Below the pieces are notes generated by a model that did not search any database, was not told where the DNA came from, and saw nothing but the letters and a program-made list of their open reading frames with translations. Both the position numbers and the translations under genes were made by a program. Shown here piece by piece: positions 38,875 to 42,309 of a stretch of 42,309 nt of DNA (its first letter is position 1; each line of letters opens with the position of its first letter). Origin of the DNA: Clostridia bacterium (GTDB lineage: Bacteria > Bacillota > Clostridia > Christensenellales > Borkfalkiaceae); contig JAFTPE010000020.1 in the NCBI GenBank assembly GCA_017463425.1, forward strand, positions 1-42,309. Direction: 5' to 3'.

Positions 38875-39514
38875 TAAAATTTTCGTGAAAAATTACGACG
38901 CGCCGCCCATAGACAGACGGGAAATTTTACGCTATGCAGGTTGTAAAGACGACGCGGACGAACGATTAAACGCTTTGATAGACGAATGTTTACACGAGAG
39001 CGAACCCTTTTTATCCTATCGCGTTTGTTATTATATGTTTGACGTGAAACAAATTTTGGACGGCGTAACCAGCCAAACGGTGCAACGGGGCTTGGTCGGG
39101 TGCGAAAAGGCTGTTGTGTTTGCGGCGACGGTTGGGCTGGGCTTGGATAGGCTGATTGCGCGATACGGCGCGACGAATACGGCAAAAGCGTTGGTGTTAC
39201 AAGCAATCGGCGCAGAACGTGTTGAGGCGCTTTGCGATACGTTTTGCCAAGGGTTAGAACGGGCGTACGGCGAAACGGGGCTATATGCGCGGCGGCGGTT
39301 TAGTCCTGGTTATGGGGATTTTGCATTAGAAAATCAAAAGAAAATTTTTTCCGCGCTTGATTGTCCGAAAAATATCGGGCTGACGTTGACGGAGAGCGGA
39401 TTGATGAGTCCGACGAAATCGGTTACGGCGATCGTAGGGTTGCAATCGGGAAAACGTCAAGAAAAAACGGGTTGCGAGGCGTGCGGTAAAACCGATTGTT
39501 TTGCGCGGAAATAG
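38867..39514 (+). CDS. Stand-alone methionine synthase reactivation domain
   Basis: A 215-residue protein matching the C-terminal activation (SAM-binding) domain of MetH, encoded separately as in many clostridia. Features: YMFDVKQI near residue 60, VGLGLDRLI, ERVEALCDTFC, the RxxxGY-like RRRFSPGYGDF, and SPTKSVTAIVG, ending in a Cys-rich tail (CEACGKTDCFARK). It would return oxidised cob(II)alamin of MetH to the active methyl form using SAM and a flavodoxin-like donor. It overlaps metF and lies 15 bp before metH. Confidence 0.92.
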   Translation: MLDKIFVKNYDAPPIDRREILRYAGCKDDADERLNALIDECLHESEPFLSYRVCYYMFDVKQILDGVTSQTVQRGLVGCEKAVVFAATVGLGLDRLIARYGATNTAKALVLQAIGAERVEALCDTFCQGLERAYGETGLYARRRFSPGYGDFALENQKKIFSALDCPKNIGLTLTESGLMSPTKSVTAIVGLQSGKRQEKTGCEACGKTDCFARK

Positions 39515-39529
39515 ACAGGTAAGAAAACA

Positions 39530-41959
39530 ATGGATTTTAGACAATATTTACAACAAAATATCGTGTATTTCGACGGAGGTACGGGTACGCTTTTGCAACA
39601 AGCAGGTTTGGCGTTGGGAGAATTGCCCGAACGTTGGAACGTAACGCATGCGGACGTGGTGCAGAACATACACCGCGATTATTTTAACGCAGGCAGTAAC
39701 GTGGTCGTAACCAACACGTTTGGCGCAAATACGCTGAAATTTTCCAAAACGGAATTGGCAGAAATCGTCCGCGCGGCGATTGAAAACGTCAAAATTGCGG
39801 CGAATACCTCAAACGGAATACAGGAAAAATTCGTGGCGTTGGATATCGGGCCGACGGGAAAATTGTTAAAACCGTATGGGGATTTCGATTTTGAGGAGGC
39901 GGTGGAAACGTTCGCAGAAACCATTCGTCTTGGCGAAAAATACGGCGCGGATTTGATTTTGATTGAAACCATGAGCGATTCGTACGAAACCAAAGCGGCG
40001 CTTTTGGCGGCGAAAGAAAATTCTACTTTGCCTATTATCGTATCTTGCGCGTACGGCGCAGACGGAAAGCTGATGACGGGGGCTACGCCCTCGGCAATGG
40101 CGGCGTTGATAGAGGGTATGGGCGCGGACGCAATCGGGGTAAATTGTTCGCTCGGCCCGAAACAGTTGAAAAGTGTCGTGGAAGAATTGTTGGAGGTTTG
40201 TTCCGTTCCCGTACTGGTAAAACCCAACGCAGGCTTACCGCAAACGGACGGGGAATCGACCTATTACGATATAGACGACAGCGAATTTGCCGAGTATATG
40301 GCGGAGTTTGCAGTAAAAGGCGCAAGGCTTTTGGGCGGTTGTTGCGGAACTACGCCTGCATATATCGCAAAAACGGTGGCGGCGACGAAACATATGACGG
40401 CTATGCCGATTGCGGATAAAAATATTTCGTGGGTGTCCTCATATACGCGCGCGGTACGGTTTGACAAACCCGTGCTGATAGGCGAACGGATCAATCCTAC
40501 GGGCAAAAAACGTTTTAAACAGGCGTTGATAGAGGGCGACGAGGCGTATGTACTTGGCGAGGGAATTGCGCAACAGGAAAAGGGCGCGCACGTGTTGGAC
40601 GTCAACGTAGGTCTGCCCGAAATTGACGAAAAAACGGCTTTGCCCTTGTATATAGAGAAATTGCAAGCGGTGATCGATTTGCCGTTGCAAATTGACACTT
40701 CGGATATCGTGGCTATGGAAAAGGCAATGCGCCGATACAACGGCAAACCGCTCGTCAATTCCGTGAACGGAAAACAAGAGAGTATGGACGCGGTGTTTCC
40801 GTTGGTTAAAAAATACGGCGGTATGGTCGTGGGGCTGACCTTGGACGAAAGGGGCATCCCCGACACGGCGACAGGGCGAGTGGAAATAGCGAAAAAGATT
40901 ATAAAAGAGGCTGAAAAATACGGCATTGCGAAAAAGGATATCTTAATCGACCCGTTGGCGTTGACCATCAGCGCGGACAAAAACGCGGCGGCGGTTACGT
41001 TGACTGCATTGAGAGAAATCAAAGAAAAATTGGGCGCGCATACGTCGCTTGGCGTTTCCAACGTATCCTTCGGTTTGCCTGAACGGGCGGTGATAAATTC
41101 GGCGTTTTTTGCTCTGGCGTTGGAAAACGGTTTGTCAGCGGCAATCGTCAACCCCAATTCGGCAGAGATGTTAAAAACCTATTATGCCTTTTCGGCGTTA
41201 AAGGGTCTGGACGAAAATTGTGGCGAATATATCCGTTTCGTAACGGAAATTTTGCCTACTTTCCAACCTGCCCCTACGACAAGCGGAATTGCGGCAACTG
41301 CCACGATAGGCGACGGGGATTTGTCCCCGCTAAAACGCGCGATCGTGAAAGGTTTGGAACGGGAGGCGGAAACGGCGTGCGAGGCGGCGTTGAAAACGAG
41401 TTCTCCCCTTACCATCGTCAACGACGAAATTGTACCTGCCCTCGATATCATAGGCAAAGCGTACGAGGAAAAACGCGCGTATTTGCCTGGATTGCTCATG
41501 AGCGCGGAGGCGGCGAAACGAGCTTTTGAAAAAATAAAGCAGCGTCTTGTTCAAACGGGCGAGGGCGGCGCGAAAAAATGTAAAATCGTCTTGGCAACGG
41601 TGAAAGGCGATATTCACGATATCGGAAAAAATATCGTCAAAACATTGCTGGAAAATTATGGATTCGACGTAGTGGACCTTGGTCGGGACGTGCCAAGCGA
41701 TACTATCGTACAGGTAGCGGGGGAGATTGCCGCGCCCATAGTAGGGCTGTCGGCACTCATGACGACCACCGTGCCGTCTATGGAAGAAACCATACGTAAA
41801 TTGCACGAAAAATTGCCAAACGTCAAAGTTCTCGTCGGCGGCGCGGTGCTGACGGAAGAATACGCGCAAAAAATCGGCGCGGACGGGTATGCCAAAGATG
41901 GATTACAAGCAGTACGCTTTGCCGAACGAATATACAACGATTTATGCAAATATTCATAA
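39530..41959 (+). CDS. metH: Cobalamin-dependent methionine synthase lacking the activation domain
   Basis: An 809-residue MetH with three modules: homocysteine-binding barrel (1-about 295; zinc ligands C206, C271, C272), pterin-binding domain (about 315-575; IGERINPTGKKRF, HVLDVNVG, SVNGKQE) and cobalamin-binding module (from about 600; GDIHDIGKN with H696 as lower ligand, and GGAVLTEEYA). The usual fourth domain is missing and is supplied by the preceding gene. It transfers methyl from 5-methyl-THF to homocysteine, the product of LuxS. The start ATG follows AGGTAAGAAAACA. An argG promoter begins directly downstream. Confidence 0.96.
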   Translation: MDFRQYLQQNIVYFDGGTGTLLQQAGLALGELPERWNVTHADVVQNIHRDYFNAGSNVVVTNTFGANTLKFSKTELAEIVRAAIENVKIAANTSNGIQEKFVALDIGPTGKLLKPYGDFDFEEAVETFAETIRLGEKYGADLILIETMSDSYETKAALLAAKENSTLPIIVSCAYGADGKLMTGATPSAMAALIEGMGADAIGVNCSLGPKQLKSVVEELLEVCSVPVLVKPNAGLPQTDGESTYYDIDDSEFAEYMAEFAVKGARLLGGCCGTTPAYIAKTVAATKHMTAMPIADKNISWVSSYTRAVRFDKPVLIGERINPTGKKRFKQALIEGDEAYVLGEGIAQQEKGAHVLDVNVGLPEIDEKTALPLYIEKLQAVIDLPLQIDTSDIVAMEKAMRRYNGKPLVNSVNGKQESMDAVFPLVKKYGGMVVGLTLDERGIPDTATGRVEIAKKIIKEAEKYGIAKKDILIDPLALTISADKNAAAVTLTALREIKEKLGAHTSLGVSNVSFGLPERAVINSAFFALALENGLSAAIVNPNSAEMLKTYYAFSALKGLDENCGEYIRFVTEILPTFQPAPTTSGIAATATIGDGDLSPLKRAIVKGLEREAETACEAALKTSSPLTIVNDEIVPALDIIGKAYEEKRAYLPGLLMSAEAAKRAFEKIKQRLVQTGEGGAKKCKIVLATVKGDIHDIGKNIVKTLLENYGFDVVDLGRDVPSDTIVQVAGEIAAPIVGLSALMTTTVPSMEETIRKLHEKLPNVKVLVGGAVLTEEYAQKIGADGYAKDGLQAVRFAERIYNDLCKYS

Positions 41960-42068
41960 AATATACAATTATTTATACAATTATGCATAATATAAGAAAA
42001 ATATTCAAAAGATAATGTATTTTATTGCATAAAATGATTTGACAAAGCAAATGTAGTGGTTGTATAAT
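41950..42068 (+). promoter_or_regulatory. argG promoter with AT-rich ARG-box-like palindromes
   Basis: TTGACA (42039-42044), 18-bp spacer, TATAAT (42063-42068). Upstream, TATTCATAAAATATACAAT (41951-41969), ATTATGCATAAT (41980-41991) and TTTATTGCATAAAATG (42021-42036) resemble ArgR/AhrC boxes. The promoter is clear; ArgR control is inferred. Confidence 0.7.
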
Positions 42069-42121
42069 ATAGGCATAAAAGAAAGACGGATAAAATCACT
42101 TGTAAAGGAGAACATAGAAAA

Positions 42122-42309
42122 ATGGAAAAGAAAGACATTAAAAAAGTAGTGCTTGCCTATTCGGGCGGTTTGGACACTTCGATTATCATTCCTTGGTTAA
42201 AGGAAAATTATAACAACTGCGAAGTAATCGCAGTCAGCGGAAACGTCGGACAGGCGGACGAGCTGGACGGTTTGGAAGAAAAGGCTCTTAAAACGGGCGC
42301 GTCCAAGTT
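42122..42309 (+). CDS. argG: Argininosuccinate synthase, N-terminal part (cut by window end)
   Basis: The first 62 codons of argininosuccinate synthase, which joins citrulline and aspartate in arginine synthesis. [20 protein letters not shown] contains the ATP-pyrophosphatase P-loop [33 protein letters not shown] follows as in the family, with V-S-G-N-V-G in place of the more common V-x-A-D-V/I-G. AAGGAG precedes the ATG. The gene runs off the window, so argH cannot be seen. Confidence 0.95.
   Translation, partial: MEKKDIKKVVLAYSGGLDTSIIIPWLKENYNNCEVIAVSGNVGQADELDGLEEKALKTGASK

Noticed and set aside
40264-41157. 297-codon minus-strand frame inside metH
   Set aside because: Antisense to conserved pterin-binding domain; Ser/Ala/Ile-rich shadow composition.
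1-42309. tRNA or rRNA genes
   Set aside because: No cloverleaf with GTTC/T-loop signature plus acceptor stem, and no rRNA-like conserved sequence was recognised by eye on either strand.

Overview
The window reads as one contiguous piece of a low-to-middle-GC Firmicutes (Clostridia-like) chromosome. The evidence is the operon orders (yicC-gmk-rpoZ-priA-def-fmt-rsmB-rlmN-rpe; Asp23-FakA-recG; MinD-MinE), AGGAGG-type ribosome binding sites, TTGAC/TATAAT promoters with 17-bp spacers, and anaerobe-type oxidative defence (superoxide reductase plus a flavin reductase-rubredoxin fusion). A gut Clostridia lineage such as Christensenellales would fit, but that is a guess. I see no rRNA, tRNA, CRISPR array, transposase or prophage structural gene.

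Layout. 1-407: no credible gene but strongly structured, a possible RNA. 408-4933: nitrilase-GDPD fusion, rhomboid-like protein, RluA-type pseudouridine synthase, LuxS, nitroreductase. 5241-7473: BFD-like ferredoxin, sugar-phosphate isomerase-like protein, superoxide reductase, high-molecular-weight rubredoxin. 7556-9811: ABC-2 exporter with its own operator-like promoter, then rpsU. 9876-11324: accessory stretch with a hypothetical gene, dispersed repeats, and an XRE repressor divergent from an unknown gene over three phased operators. 11397-15867: pcrA and ligA. 16046-25004: long housekeeping operon from yicC to rpe, followed by a MATE exporter. 26499-27420: accessory cassette A. 27444-30020: rpmB (minus), Asp23 and FakA. 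30119-30575: DUF559 endonuclease-like gene inside an inverted-repeat element. 30639-32645: recG. 32720-33654: accessory cassette B (minus) and a compound repeat. 33766-37824: an isolated HisIE-like protein, a Dabb protein, MinD/MinE, a DegV protein and TrmO. 37990-42309: metF, a stand-alone MetH activation domain, metH, and the start of argG.

How genes work together. LuxS, MetF, MetH and the reactivation protein belong to the activated-methyl/methionine cycle. FakA and the DegV protein could be the kinase and a fatty-acid-binding subunit of one fatty acid kinase. The superoxide reductase and rubredoxin fusion make an electron chain against oxygen stress. MinD and MinE occur without MinC.

Most unusual observation. 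Cassettes A (26550-27260, plus) and B (33480-32720, minus) start with the same hairpin (GGAACAGTCTTGACTGTTCC), the same 21-nt linker with few changes, and an ungapped promoter region. Each promoter fires at the edge of a long closing stem of a structured RNA that contains a hairpin with a UUGGUAG loop followed by a UCGC motif. Both RNAs end near a UGCCG/CGGCA-U6-8 terminator with a GNRA loop, and both precede small, basic, mutually unrelated hypothetical proteins. This looks like a dispersed unit with a conserved regulatory RNA and variable cargo (a riboswitch-like leader, or an RNA-controlled toxin-like system); the function is unknown to me.
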